Source: Mytilus galloprovincialis (lineage: Eukaryota > Mollusca > Bivalvia > Mytilida > Mytilidae). Taken from it: 64,000 bases of DNA. A program made the position numbers and the translations under genes. The notes below the pieces were generated by a model. It did no database searches. It had not been told where the DNA came from and saw only the letters and a program-made list of their open reading frames with translations. Location: positions 114,880,517 to 114,944,516 of the forward strand of contig NC_134839.1 of NCBI RefSeq assembly GCF_965363235.1. The letters run 5' to 3'. Position 1 is the stretch's first letter, and every line of letters starts with the position of its first letter. This document shows positions 11,125-23,116 of this stretch, in pieces.

Positions 11125-14100
11125 GCCCATATGTGTAATGAAAAAAGTAAAATTACAAAAATACCGAACTCCGATGAATTGTTGTTTGTATTTCGTCTTT
11201 TTGTCATTTGTTTGTGTCGTTATCGCTCTACTATTTCGTCTTAAAACTGTCTGATTGACGTTTTGGTATCTATTTACTTTCCTTCATAAACATGTTTACT
11301 ATGTTTACCTATTGACTATAATCATTCAACTAAGATACCCTTACCTTATCATAGACGTCAGCTGTCTTTTATTTTGCAACATTACTTTTTATAACGCATT
11401 TTCCTTAGAATCAAAATTGACGAATCGGTTGCTTATGAAATCTTGACAAGCCTAAGCTTGTTATTGTCAGTCTTCTGTTTTCGAGGTCTGCAAAATAACT
11501 TCTTTTCATTGACCTATTGTATAAGCAAACGTACATTCAAAAAGCAAAATTATGTATTTCAATTAGTTGTTCTATCAAACTATAAGTAACACACAAAAAA
11601 GTAAAATTCACAAAAATATGAAGTCCGAGGAAAATTCAAAACTTTCCCATATCAAATGGCAAAATTAAACACTCAAACACATTAAACGAATGGATAACAA
11701 CTGTCATATTCCTGATTTGGTACAGACATTTTTAGTGGAAGAAGACGTCAAGTCTTCTGAAGACTTAAGGGGCCGACCATTGGCTTTGAGTCTCCGTATG
11801 CCGCATTCATTTCGTGTATTACAATTTCAAAACAACTTAGATTCCTGACACCGATTTTTACACATGATTGGGCATCTGAATCATTTAATTTGTAAATTAT
11901 GATTGTAAAACAATCACTATCGTAAATATGACCCTTTTATTTATGTAAATTATTAGATTTCATCTCATCCACATGAACGTAATATTTGTTTACTTGTAAC
12001 AGGATGTTTTAACTGTAAATATTTGTATTACGCATGCGTGAATTTGGTATCGGTACAACTCGCCCTGTTTACAAGTTCGCCCTTGAAGTTACGAATTTGC
12101 AATCCTGCAGACAAGAAGATTTTATTTTTATATAAATAAAAAGGATATATAAAGTGTTATCTTTATTCATGGGTTTCCTTTGTCATGTGAATTAGATGCC
12201 CTTCGTAACATACATGTGAACCTCCCGTTTAGGAGAAAAAACTCCCGTGTATGAAATTTTTCAGACGCCATATTTGATCATTTCTTACTACTGTACGGGT
12301 GTAATTGACACCTGTGTTAAATTTTACCTGAACATCAAAGAAGATGTATAATTATATGGCTTCACTTGACAGCTTGGGTGTCAAACATACTGGTAATCAA
12401 CGATGTTTACCTCCGGCTAACTGCCGTTGTGTTATCAAAACGATGTGTATTGGGATTATTGAAATACTTTTTTGTTACTTCCCTTTGTTTTATCCTGTTT
12501 TCAGTTATTTTGCTTTTAAAAATGTAAATGGTAAAAAGACTATAAATGATTAATATTTTAATCAAATAATCATAAAAGGATGTTGATTAAATGAATTTAA
12601 ATGATTTTGGACAAATAAAAAAATTAAAATTTATAAATTATTTTATTAATTTAGACCTCCTTTCAAGGATTAAATTGAAGTTTATATATTAAATTTGTTT
12701 ATAACTGGTTAGAAGTCAACATACAATATGTGCAACTAGGCTAATAGTCTAGCTTCTACTATCTTCATGTATAATTTTTCTACCGATTTAATATATAACT
12801 AGAATTATGCAAACAGACTTAAGGAAAAGGCATGTAAGTCATGTAAGTTCATACAAATATGACACTTTTTCTAGACAATCCAGATCTTGCAAAATACATC
12901 GCTAAAAATTGTAACCTTTAATTTTGTTGTTGTGCAGTAAAAACCCATATGGGAACTTTCAAAAGTTGGCAGGTATGTAACAAGTCTTACTATTTTTATG
13001 CTCCATTTATGGGCAATATGTTTTCTAGTCTGTCCGTCCGTCCTGCTTCTGGTTATAAAGTTTATGGTCGAGGTAGTTTTTGATGAAGTTGAAATCCAAT
13101 CAACTTGAAACTTAGTACACATGTGTTCCTCTTGATATGATCTTCTTAATTACTGCCAAATTAAAGATTTTACCTAATTTTCATAGTCAACTGAACATAG
13201 AAAATGATTGTACGGATGGGAAATCCATGTACTTATGACCTTTTCTTGTTTGAAGAAAAAAAATACATTTTAACGATAATGGAACAAAGCAGCCTGGGTA
13301 AGTGGGGCTGCTTTTATGGTAATTCAAGTTACCTTTTATTCACCTTCTTCCACTTCAGAGCTATCAGCTCTTTGATTATGAAGAAAATGGTCACTGATTA
13401 ATGAAGCGGAATAACATATGTCACTGATTAATGAAGCTGGTATTTTGGACCCTTACAGAGATGCAGGTTTCATCCCACAGCTTTTGGTATAGTTAGTGTT
13501 ACTTATAATTGTTCGTTTGGTGTTTTTTGTCTTCATTATCTTCTTTTTGTTGGCAATGAAGTTGTTTTTTTTCTCGACTTACTATTCTCGATAAGTCCTT
13601 TACATTTTACTTAGTATAAGTTTGAGTATAGGGCATTGTAGCGATGTTTGTTTTGTTTCGAAGCAAATATCTTGAAAGGTGTCAATCAACTACACGATTT
13701 TAATTTTTTTGCATTTTTTAACAATATTTTTAATCATTTCAATATTCCATGTAGAAAAAAAAAATTGAAATTGGAACTCTTAGATAGGTTTATTTTGAAA
13801 TGAAAGAAAATTTACTCAATATAAACATTTATACCAATACGCTATGTACAACGTTGAGTCTCTAGAAAACAATCTATTGTGATATGCATTTAAGGTGATT
13901 GTCAAATTGCAAGCGGTATTACTGTTTATGGCACAAGAGCCTGAGTAAGAATCCATCTGAGTTAATAGTTACATTATATATCCATTTTATGGCATAATCC
14001 TCAACTCCATCCATTAGTAACCGGAAGTTCTTTTTCAAAGTGGTGGACTGGGAATTCGATATTTCGGGGCTTTGACTCACAGCTCTCTTAGTTTTACAAC
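11125..14100. other. Intergenic, nothing recognised apart from one repeat
   Basis: AT-rich sequence. The short frames at 11255, 12344 and 13204 have no domain, signal peptide or splice context that I trust. The repeat copy at 12960-13130 is listed separately. Confidence 0.5.
12960..13130 (-). repeat. Dispersed repeat, inverted partner at 21390-21570
   Basis: Contains CTCCATTTATGGGCAATATG, the CTGTCCGTCCGTCC run, and AGTTGAAATCCAATCAACTTG. The reverse complement of the same words recurs at 21390-21570, about 80-85% alike by eye. Confidence 0.7.
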
Positions 14101-14113
14101 TATTTTGATCTGA

Positions 14114-14156
14114 GCGTCACTGATGAGTCTTATTAGACGAAACGCGCATCTGGCGT
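14114..14156 (+). ncRNA. Solo type I hammerhead ribozyme with ATC cleavage triplet
   Basis: Plus strand: GCGTCA / TGGCGT stem I, CTGATGA core, stem-loop II GTCTTATTAGAC with a loop shorter than in the other copies, GAAA, CGCGCATC. The triplet is ATC rather than GTC; it fits the NUH rule but weakens the short stem III. The surrounding bases (14105-14190, ending CCTGGTACCTTTGATCACTA) match the retrozyme ends, so this is a solo remnant. Confidence 0.7.
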
Positions 14157-14223
14157 ATAAGAGTAAAATCCTGGTACCTTTGATCACTATTGTTTCATAG
14201 TTGATGATGCCAAAGTCTCTAGT

Positions 14224-15404
14224 TGTCGAGCCTGCAACTTTTGTTGCAGAAAGCTCGACATAGGGATAGTGATCACGCGTCGGCGGCGGCGGCTACGGCG
14301 GCAGCGTTAGCTAACTTCTTAAAAGGTTTGTATTTTAGAAGGTGAAAGACCTGGATGCTTCATACTTTGTATATAGATGCCTCATGTTACGAAGTTTCCG
14401 TCAGTCACATGTCCAATGTCCTTGACCTCATTTTCATGGTTCAGTGACCACTTGAAAAAAAAGTTCAGAATTTTTGTAATGTTGAATTCTCTCTTATTAT
14501 AAGTAATAGGATAACTATATTTGGTATGTGCGTACCTTGCAAGGTCCTCATGCCCGTCAGACAGTTTTCACTTGACCTCGACCTCATTTCATGGATCAGT
14601 GAACAAGGTTAAGTTTTGGTGGTCAAGTCCATATCTCAGATACTATAAGCAATAGGGCTAGTATATTTGGTGTATGGAAGGACTGGAAGGTGTACATGTC
14701 CAACTGGCAGGTGTCATCTGACCTTGACCTCATTTTCATGGTTCAGTGGTTATAGTTAAGTTTTTGTGTTTTGGTCTGTTTTTCTCATACTTTATGCAAT
14801 AGGTCTACTATATTTGTTGTATGGAATGATTGTAAGGTGTGCATGTCTAGCGGGCAGATGTCATCTGACCTTGACCTCATTTTCATGGTTCAGTGGTCAA
14901 AGTAATGTTTTTAAGTTTTGGTCTTTTTATCTAATATTATATGCCAAAGGTCAGCTATATTTGGTGTATGGAAATATATTATGATCTATATGTCAGTCCC
15001 ACAGGTTTATTTGACCATGACCTCAATTGCACGGTTCATTGCACAGTGTTGAGTTTTTGTGTTTTGGTCTATTTGTCAGTCCCACAGGTTTATTTGACCA
15101 TGACCTCAATTGCACGGTTCATTGCACAGTGTTGAGTTTTTGTGTTTTGGTCTATTTTTCTTAAACTATAAGTAATAGGTCAACTATATTTGTTGTATGG
15201 AAGCTTTGTTAGCTGTACATGTCTGCCTGGCATGGTTCATCTGACCTTGACCTCATTTTCATGGTTCATTGGTCTTTGTTTAGCTATCTTGGTTAATGTT
15301 AAGTTTATGTGACAGTTGTAATAAAGCTTTATACTTAGGACTATCAACATGATATCAATGATTAGTAAAGAAGGCGAGACATTTCAGTGTGTGCACTCTT
15401 GTTT
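14224..15404 (+). mobile_element. Left arm of a large inverted repeat; pearl/HINE-like element
   Basis: It starts with a perfect hairpin (GTCGAGC ... GCTCGAC enclosing GCAAC/GTTGC) and a GGCGGCGGCGGC stretch. About seven ~150-bp units follow, marked by GACCTTGACCTCATTTTCAT and TTTTGGTCT. It ends GGCGAGACATTTCAGTGTGT GCACTCTTGTT. The right arm at 18157-19260 is the same element reversed. This arm is about 80 bp longer because the segment with CAATTGCACGGTTCATTGCA is present twice (near 15025 and 15108). The arm/tandem-core/arm layout resembles bivalve pearl elements; that assignment is an inference. Confidence 0.75.
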
Positions 15405-15677
15405 TAACATAATCAATAAGACTATATTTGTATGGGGACAATGCACGCATATGGGGGGGGGGGCTTGAATTCACATCTTTGACGGCAATGGTCTCTGATA
15501 ACGTTCCGTGGTTGGAAATTTTAGAGGCAATAGGTTTAGCGAAAATGTATGAAATGACAGATGTAATTTGATCTTTGAGAGCACAATATTTCGTCATATA
15601 TTTGTCAAAACATGCTTTATCATACCATCACCGCGTGCATTCACAATACGTAGAATGTCAAAAAGATAACCTTCTAT

Positions 15678-15686
15678 TATAAAAAG
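15678..15686 (+). promoter_or_regulatory. Candidate TATA box of the glycine-rich secreted protein gene
   Basis: TATAAAAAG lies 52 bases before the ATG at 15730, which would place transcription start near 15710 and leave a 5' UTR of only about 20 bases. It is the only good match close to the start. Confidence 0.45.
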
Positions 15687-15729
15687 CCTGTGCTTAGGTT
15701 TGTCAAGTTATATCTTGAATTTATTGAAG

Positions 15730-18092
15730 ATGAAAGTTATCTATTTACTAGGAATATTGTTGGTGGTTTGTGGACTTAATAAGTCTGAAAAATGTGTCTG
15801 TCTTCATTGGGCAAACGATCCAGGTAAAACCGTGTTAGATTGTATTTGTATTTTCGCGGCAGAGTTAAAATAAAATAACGCAATATTTTATGGATCAATG
15901 TTTACAAATATTCAACCTTTTATTCTTATTTTCATAGAATCAACGTGCCTTGAAATCCACTTTTTCGAAGGGTTAATAAAACAGAATTTCAGTGTAAGTA
16001 TTATGTCTTCAAATACAATTGAGAATGAAAATTGGGAATGTGTCAAAGAGACAACCACCCGACCAAGGAGCAGAAAACAGCCGAAGGCCACCAATGGGTC
16101 TTCAATACAGCGAGGCAGACCGCACCCGGATGCGTGCTTCAGCTGGCACCTAAACAAAAAAGTGTACTAAATCAGTGATCATGGACGTCATACTAAACTC
16201 CAAAATATTTAAATGAACTAAAATTAAAAATTATACAAGACTAAGTTGATTTCGAATAGTATATCATTCTCTTTAATCGACAGCTCATCAAAATATTCGA
16301 ATTTATCAGGAAACATAAGTTTGAGAAAATGAAATAACAGATACAAACTTAGATTAGAAACGCAAAGGCATATTAATGGAAATTCACTGGTAAATATATC
16401 CAAACAGCAACAACCATTATTTTCTAAATCAGATCTTATCACCGGCTATCGGTACGACAAAAACAACAGGTTTTGTGCTAAAGATTGCAGATTTATGTCT
16501 ACGTTTCCGTTTACAATTGGTACATTGGATTTTACAATCGTGTACAGCAGCTTTCGATCTGCGTGAAATTTGATATAGAAAGTTAAAAGAATATTCTTTG
16601 AAGTACTGTTTAGCTTAAGGTTTGGTCAGATTGATTTAGTTGATATACTTAACTTGTGCTTACAAAATTAAGTAAAATATGAGAAATATATATCTCTGGT
16701 AAAATACACGAAAAGTGACTGTCAGATGTTTTCTGCTTTGGTCGGATTGTTGTCTCTTTGATACATTTCCCATTTCCATTTTCCATTTTATTTTCCAAAA
16801 AATTTTGCACTTCTTATCTTTGTAAGAAATAACGAAATACTTGACATGAATAAAATGAGATCCTGACCTATACTTTCGTGAAAATCTTGCTAAATCTGTA
16901 ATTACAAAGAAGAAGGGAAACCTGTGTTTCAATTTTGTTTTCCAAAAAAATTCTGCACTATTTATCTTTGTAAGAAGTAACGAAATACTTGACATGAATA
17001 AAATATGTATCTGGCCTAAACTTTCGTGAAACTTTCGCTAAATTTGTAATTACATAGAAAAAGGTAAACCTGTGTTTCAAAATAAATATTTGGAACAACA
17101 AATGAAAAAAAGCGTCTTAAAAATGATGCAGAAATTCGACAAGTCAAAATAACCGACACGTAAAAGTGATAGCTTGGTGAAACTTCGATATGGTTACCAT
17201 ACTTTGATATGTCTACCATACACGCACTTTAAAATATGGTATTTGTAAATTCTGTTTCTGCAATGCATGATAAATCTTAAAATGAAGAATTGATCATAAT
17301 AATATTTAACTATGTAATTTGTTTCCAGATTTCGACTATCGATATTTCACTCATCACCATAGAGGAAAAACAGATATGTAGAAGTAAGATTAACAAGTTA
17401 ATCTCTTTTTCTAACAGAAATTTAAAACATTGGTATAAATGATCATACCTGCACTACCTTCGAATTATCACCTTCATTTCAAATAATAAACTAACAAAAT
17501 AATTATTTAAAAAGATGTGATTAAAAGTGATACTAGGTCTTCAGTAAAGTTACGTGAACCAAATACGAAAGAACTGGGAATTGCACTCTTAAAATTTCAA
17601 AATATTTCCTTATGTATGAATTATTTATCAGATCTTAAAGAAGAAGACAGAAAGCTTGGAGGGAGCATTGATATAACAACAAACCCAGACGGAAGTCATT
17701 CGTATGGCGGCAGTGTAGATACGCCATTTGGAGGCGTTAGCGGCCATGTGCATACTTCTCCAGATGGTCATATATCTGGTGGAGATGCTGGGGTGTCTGC
17801 TGGATTAGGACTTGGATCTATAGGAGTACACGGTAGTTACGATAAGGGTAAAGGTGTGAGTGGAGGTGTTCATGGTAGTGTTGGTGTTCCTGGAGCAGAA
17901 ATAGGAGGTTCTGTTGATGTTAATTCACATGGGACTGTTACTGGTGAGGGCAGTGTTACTTCAGGGGGAACTACGTTTAGTGGCAGCGTTAATTCTAAAG
18001 GAGAAACTGGTTCAAGCATGACTCAGTCAGTTCCCTTTGGTAAACGTCACGGTAAGGTTACAAAAAACAAAGCTAGAAACAATGTTTCATAA
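15730..18092 (+). CDS. Secreted glycine-rich protein of unknown function (two coding exons, 184 residues)
   Basis: Exon 1 (15730-15823) encodes a signal peptide (MKVIYLLGILLVVCG) followed by KCVCLHW, and ends in phase 1 at CAG/GTAAAA. Exon 2 (17632-18092, acceptor TTTATCAG) continues in the same phase and ends at TAA. After DLKEEDRKL the mature part is a Gly/Ser/Val/His-rich chain with an alternating pattern (GGSVD, GGVSGHVH, GGVHGSVG) that would suit beta-strands. Its short-period repeats recall glycine-rich antimicrobial or structural proteins, but I recognise no named family. The tail has SVPFGKRHGK and is basic; the FGKR site looks like a prohormone cleavage/amidation signal. An alternative exon at 17332-17385 joins exon 1 in phase but stops after 17 codons. 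The gene sits between two oppositely oriented copies of one repeat element. Function is unknown, and the exon structure is inferred from splice signals only. Confidence 0.6.
16013..16205 (+). repeat. Dispersed repeat of the 'GAGAATGGAAATGG' family in the intron
   Basis: Contains AATTGAGAATGAAAATTGGG, GTGTCAAAGAGACAACCACC and GATCATGGACGTCATACTAA, collinear with the copy at 3826-4035. It lies in the intron of the glycine-rich gene and creates spurious frames on both strands. Confidence 0.75.
16795..17075 (+). repeat. ~145-bp tandem duplication in the intron
   Basis: The segment TTCCAAAAAATTTTGCACTT ... GTAAACCTGTGTTTCAA occurs twice with about 85% agreement (near 16795-16935 and 16938-17078). 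Confidence 0.7.
17332..17385 (+). other. Candidate alternative (terminal or poison) exon of the glycine-rich gene
   Basis: A strong acceptor (TTTGTTTCCAG) is followed in exon 1's phase by 17 codons rich in Tyr, His and Arg (DFDYRYFTHHHRGKTDM), then TAG. A GTAAGA donor lies just after the stop. If used, it gives a 48-residue product instead of the glycine-rich protein. Confidence 0.35.
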
Positions 18093-18156
18093 AGATATAC
18101 TGGTACTAGTAATTAGACAGTCCATGATAGGTTAAAACGGGAGGTTTGACTAGCTA

Positions 18157-19260
18157 TAACAAGAGTGCACACGCTGAAATGTCTCGCCTTCTTTACTAAT
18201 TATTGATATTATGTTGATAGTCCTAAGTATAAAGCTTTATTAAAAACTGTCACATAAACTTAGCATTGACCAAGATAACTAAACAAAGACCAATGAACCA
18301 TGAAAATGAGGTCAAGGTCAGATGAACCATGCCAGGCAGACATGTACAGCTAACAATGCTTCCATACAACAAATATAGATGACCTATTACTTATAGTTTA
18401 AGAAAAATAGACCAAAACACAAAAACTTAACACTGAGCAATGAACCGTGAAAATGAGGTCGAGGTCAAATAAAACCTGCGGGACTGACATATAGATCATA
18501 AAATATTTCCATACACCAAATATAGTTGACCTATGGCATATAGTATTAGATAAAAAGACCAAAACTCAAAAACTTAACTTTGACCACTCAACCATGAAAA
18601 TGAGGTCAAGGTCAGATGACATCTGCCCGCTAGACATGTACATCTAACAATCATTCCATACAACAAATATAGTAGATCTATTGCATAAAGTATGAGAAAA
18701 ACAGACCAAAACACAAAAACTTAACTATAACCACTGAACCATGAAAATGAGGTCAAGGTCAGGTGACACCTGCCAGTTGGACATGTACACCTTACAGTCC
18801 TTCCATACACCGAATATACTAGACCTATTGCTTATAGTATCTGAGATATGGACTTGACCACCAAAACTTAACCTTGTTCACTGATCCATGAAATGAGGTC
18901 GAGGTCAAATGAAACTTGTCTGACGGGCATGAGGACCTTGCAAGGTACGCACATACCAAATATAATTATCCTATTAATTAAAATAAGAGAGAATTCAACA
19001 TTAAAAAAAATCTGAACTTTTTTTTCAAGTGGTCACTGAACCATGAAAATGAGGTCAAGGACATTTGACATGTGACTGACGGAAACTTCGTAACATGAGG
19101 CATCTATATACAAAGTATAAAGCATCCAGGTCTTTCACCCTCTAAAATATAAAGCTTTTAAAAAGTTAGCGAACGCTGCCGCCGCCGCTGCCGTAGCCGC
19201 CGCCGCCGGATCACTATCCCTATGTCGAGCTTTCTGCAACAAAAGTTGCAGGCTCGACAA
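18157..19260 (-). mobile_element. Right arm of the large inverted repeat; pearl/HINE-like element
   Basis: This is the reverse complement of 14224-15404. It opens AACAAGAGTGCACACGCTGA, carries the GAGGTCAAGGTCAGATGA units, then the GCCGCCGCC stretch and the terminal hairpin, ending in CTCGACA. Differences from the left arm are scattered substitutions and one missing unit, so these look like two separate insertions in opposite directions or an old inverted duplication. It starts 65 bp after the stop codon of the glycine-rich gene. Confidence 0.75.
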
Positions 19261-19713
19261 AAACCAGGTTCAACCCACCACTTGTTCAGGGATGTGGCAG
19301 TTGTAATTAAAGTCCGTATCAATTACACAACAAATGTATATATTGGCGTTTGTTTTTGTTGCACTTTAGTGTTTCTGTTGTTCCGTTGTTTCCGCTTATA
19401 GTTCGTGTTTCCTCGGTTTTAGATTGTAGCCCGGATTTGTTTTCACTCAATCGATTTATGACGTTTAAACAGCGTTAATTACTGTTGCCTTTATTTAAAT
19501 TAACTTAGGAGTAAATACCCCTTTTCCACAAAGTATTTTATCAAATACTCAAATTAAAAAAAAACAGTTAAAAATAAGTGAAAATCTTGTATTGTATTAA
19601 TAATATGCACTATCCAAAGACCGACCATTTTGTTTTGATGGTTGTCCATATTGTTATATTTGCTGCGTATTTATACTATTTAGAGTTTGATATTTTACTA
19701 ATAATATTTACAG

Positions 19714-19871
19714 TGGAGGTTGATGAAGAAAGGGTGAATGAGGAATCCGAAGAATTAAAGATGATCATCAGTAACAAAAATACAAATGACGACAAATCCG
19801 GTGATGTCTTGATAACTATACTTATTCCACAAAGGAGTAGGATACAACAGTCACGGATTACTTACCGTTAA
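19714..19871 (+). other. Possible orphan terminal exon
   Basis: After an acceptor-like TATTTACAG, 52 codons remain open to TAA at 19869 with a polar, acidic composition (VEVDEERVNEESEELKMI). No partner exon or family is recognised. It could be a fragment or chance. Confidence 0.2.
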
Positions 19872-19971
19872 TTCTACAGGACAAATTTAATGCTCCAAGA
19901 CAAAGAAACGTTTAGTTGTTGTATATCTGAATCGGTGCTCACTGATTACCTAGTCAAATGTTATTTTGTTG

Positions 19972-20439
19972 AGGTGTCAGACCACCAATTAAAAATCCCT
20001 ATCTGTTCAACCAAATTTTGCAATTTTCAGCTTTCTAAATATTTTACCTTAAGTTTAACTTCATAGAAACCAGGTATATCCTTAATTGTACATGTATCAG
20101 CTTTCTACATGCCAATTTTCACCATACCTTTAAAGCCTTCTAACAAAATAACTGACCATCAAACAGAGGTACTCCAAAACAAAAACCTGGTTTCCTGGAA
20201 ATCTAAAATTAGTATACTATGGAGCGCATTAATCCTCAATTTTTAATGCAAACTCATAGACAAGTAAATTTTGGCTCAAAATGATCTAGATATATTTCTC
20301 TTTCACCAAAAGTTTCATTTCTGCAAATTTGTTGGTTAGTTTAAGTAAAAAAGGACATCAAAAGCACTATTTTGTGTCAGAGTAGGGCTACTTTTACATA
20401 CGTTCTAAATTGGAGGGAGTAATTGGTGGTCTGACACCT
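19972..20439. mobile_element. 468-bp MITE with ~20-bp terminal inverted repeats
   Basis: The left end AGGTGTCAGACCACCAATTA is exactly the reverse complement of the right end. The interior is AT-rich and has no coding frame. I could not define a target-site duplication, so the superfamily is open. Confidence 0.8.
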
Positions 20440-23116
20440 AAAATTAGAATAATATATTGTTCATTACTACAGAAAGTTAATAAATGCATGAATTTCGTGT
20501 TCCTAGCTTTTTTTGGCCTGAAGAATTCCATTGTGACAATAACTTATAGTAGATAAGAAATTTTTCATTGCACTTCTTGTAAAATTAGATTTTTTCCCCC
20601 TAACAAACAGCTGTATTCTTGTATAAAATACGTGTAGCCTATTTGTAAAACAATATAAAATGTGAAGAATCTGTATATTATTTGTTAGCACGATTGATTT
20701 GAATCAATGTGTAGTTGGAAATCTGAATTTTATTTGTTTTCATTGCTTTAACTGGTCAAAATTTAAAGTTGTAACTAACAGGAAATTTAGCAAATATGAA
20801 CGCAAGATAACGAAAGGATAAATATCCAAACCATGTTGGTTAGTTGCAAACTGTGATAAGCCATTTATAACATAGATACATAACCTGGGAATACGTAAAT
20901 TACAACATTGCCTGATTAACTTTATATGAAAATTAATCTGTCTGTCCACTATGAGATTACATATTTTCTTTGACAACCAGTTCTGATAGAGATATTTTCC
21001 CATAAAAATTAAATTAGTGAAACAAAAGATAACAAAAAATGTTTGACATACTTACTGCTGTTTTACTCTATGATTGATAATGATAGCCTTAAAAGGGGAA
21101 GGCAGAAGGTACTGGATGGATAGTCAAACTAATAGTTGATGACATACTGACAAAGTCATGGTAAAATACAAAAAAAAAAAAAGGAAAAAAAAAACCCAAA
21201 TAACTGTCTCCAAAAAAAACATAGAAAACTAAAGACTGAGGAAACGAATCCCTCCAAAAACAAGGAGTGATCTCAGTTAATCAGATCTCAATATGCGACA
21301 CCTGTCTTGGTGTTCCTAATAAAGCATTGAAATGAGGTCAATGCCCCATCCGCATAATCATTTCCATGTGGACCGTAAAAATGGGGTAAACCTCTAATTT
21401 GGCATTACAATTAAAATGTTCATATCAGAAGGAACATGTAAACTAAGTTTCAAGTTGATTGGACTTCAACTTCATCAAAAACTACCTCAACCAAAAACTT
21501 TAACCTAAAGCAGGACAGACGAACGAACGGACGGGCGCGCATACTAGAAAACATAATGCCCATAAATGTGGCCTAAAAATAATCACTGTCCATAATCTAT
21601 CATATATTATATGACAGTTGTTATCTTATGGTTCGTTTCTGTGTTTGTTGCATTGTTTTTTGTTTTTGTTGCATGTCAGTGTTTCTATTGATTTGTTGTT
21701 TTCCTCTTATAGTTGATGTGTTTATCTCAGTTTTAGATTGTAACCGAGATTTATTTTCTCGCAATCAATTTATGACCTTTGAAATAAACTCCTCATAGAT
21801 AACAGGATTAAATTTTGTATTAGTGACACTCTAATCCAAAAGAGTTAAAAATGACAAATAAAGTATGAAGTTGAAGAGCATTGAGGACCAAATTTCCCAA
21901 AAGTTTTGCCAAATACAGCTAAGGTAAACTATTCCTGATTTAGAACAGCGGTATACCTCTGGTGCCTTTATATAATTTACCCTAAACTTTTGGTTAACCT
22001 TTAGTGCCACAACCACCATTATTGTAACATTAAAACTCCTGAACAATTTACCTTTATCTCTACAATGAAATCACAAACAGGTGTAAAGCTATTTAGCAAA
22101 ACATTTGTATGATTGAACATTTTCTGTTGACTTTTGTACAGCGGTATACTACCTTTGCCTTTATTTTGTTATAATCATAAAACTTTTCTCCCCAAAAACT
22201 TCTTAGAGAAAGACAGAGAGTGATCATTAACACAATTTAAAACATTTCAAGCTTTTTTACTGCCAACATATATGAGTAAATAAACAATGAAATAAAGATT
22301 GTATGTAAATATTTTATTCAGCCATCACTTAAACATGTAAAAGTGCTATATTTTGGTTCCTTCACACCAAAACACATACATCAAAGCAGAGACTCTGAAT
22401 TTCCTGGAATTTCCCTGGATCTGTGTTTCTTACTGGCATTACACTAGGCATCAAAACTATTATATCAATTAGGCATATCCACTGATGTAAGGGAGTTCTT
22501 GACTTTTATACCTATTTACGGTCGTATAAAAGTAGATTTATTAAAAGTTTTGATAAGGTGGATCATAACACAGTTGTCAATTATATTTGTGTTATATAAT
22601 ATTTTGAGGAAATTTAAAAAAAAATCTGATTTCTTTTGAATATGTAGTTAGCTCAGTTGACATTTTACTTTTAATTGTTGACTAAAATATTTGGTGTTAA
22701 AGAGTTGAGTCCTGTGTGACTTTTATCATTTCTCTCACTGTACCTTTTATCATTTGATTGATAAAGATGGTAACCAGGGAGGAATTTGTTCTCCAGAACT
22801 AGTTCAGCACAATCCAATGCGCATGTGCCTAATCCAAGTCAGAACCATATCAGTGGTTGTGTTTTTATGTCACACCTTAATGTTTTTGTCGCTTAGGGAA
22901 CTTGGGAAGATAACAGATATATAGTAGTCTTTTTAATATTATTTATTTGTCTGGTGTTGAACAGTGCTGAATTTCTTCCTTAATTTTGTATTTTCTGTGC
23001 TAAAGAGGTTCCTCTTGTTACCTATCTTCCACAGACAGTCTGTAACTTTCATTTAACTTGTGTATTCAAAACTAATTTTGCTCATATATTTCTTTTCCAT
23101 AACTATCATCACACAG
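20440..23116. other. Intergenic / NOM1 3' flank
   Basis: No gene recognised. It includes the repeat copy at 21390-21570 and, at 21790-21930, a remnant of the retrozyme body (GAAGTTGAAGAGCATTGAGG) without its ribozyme. The stretch just left of 23117 should contain the NOM1 3' UTR; a minus-strand AATAAA-type signal is possible near 22943. Confidence 0.5.
21390..21570 (+). repeat. Dispersed repeat, inverted partner of 12960-13130
   Basis: Contains AGTTTCAAGTTGATTGGACT, ATCAAAAACTACCTCAACC and GAACGAACGGACGG, the reverse complement of the words at 12960-13130. Confidence 0.7.

Noticed and set aside
10557-11244. Two long overlapping frames as repeat proteins
   Set aside because: They come from a 33-bp tandem repeat, have no start context or splice partners, and mirror each other on opposite strands.
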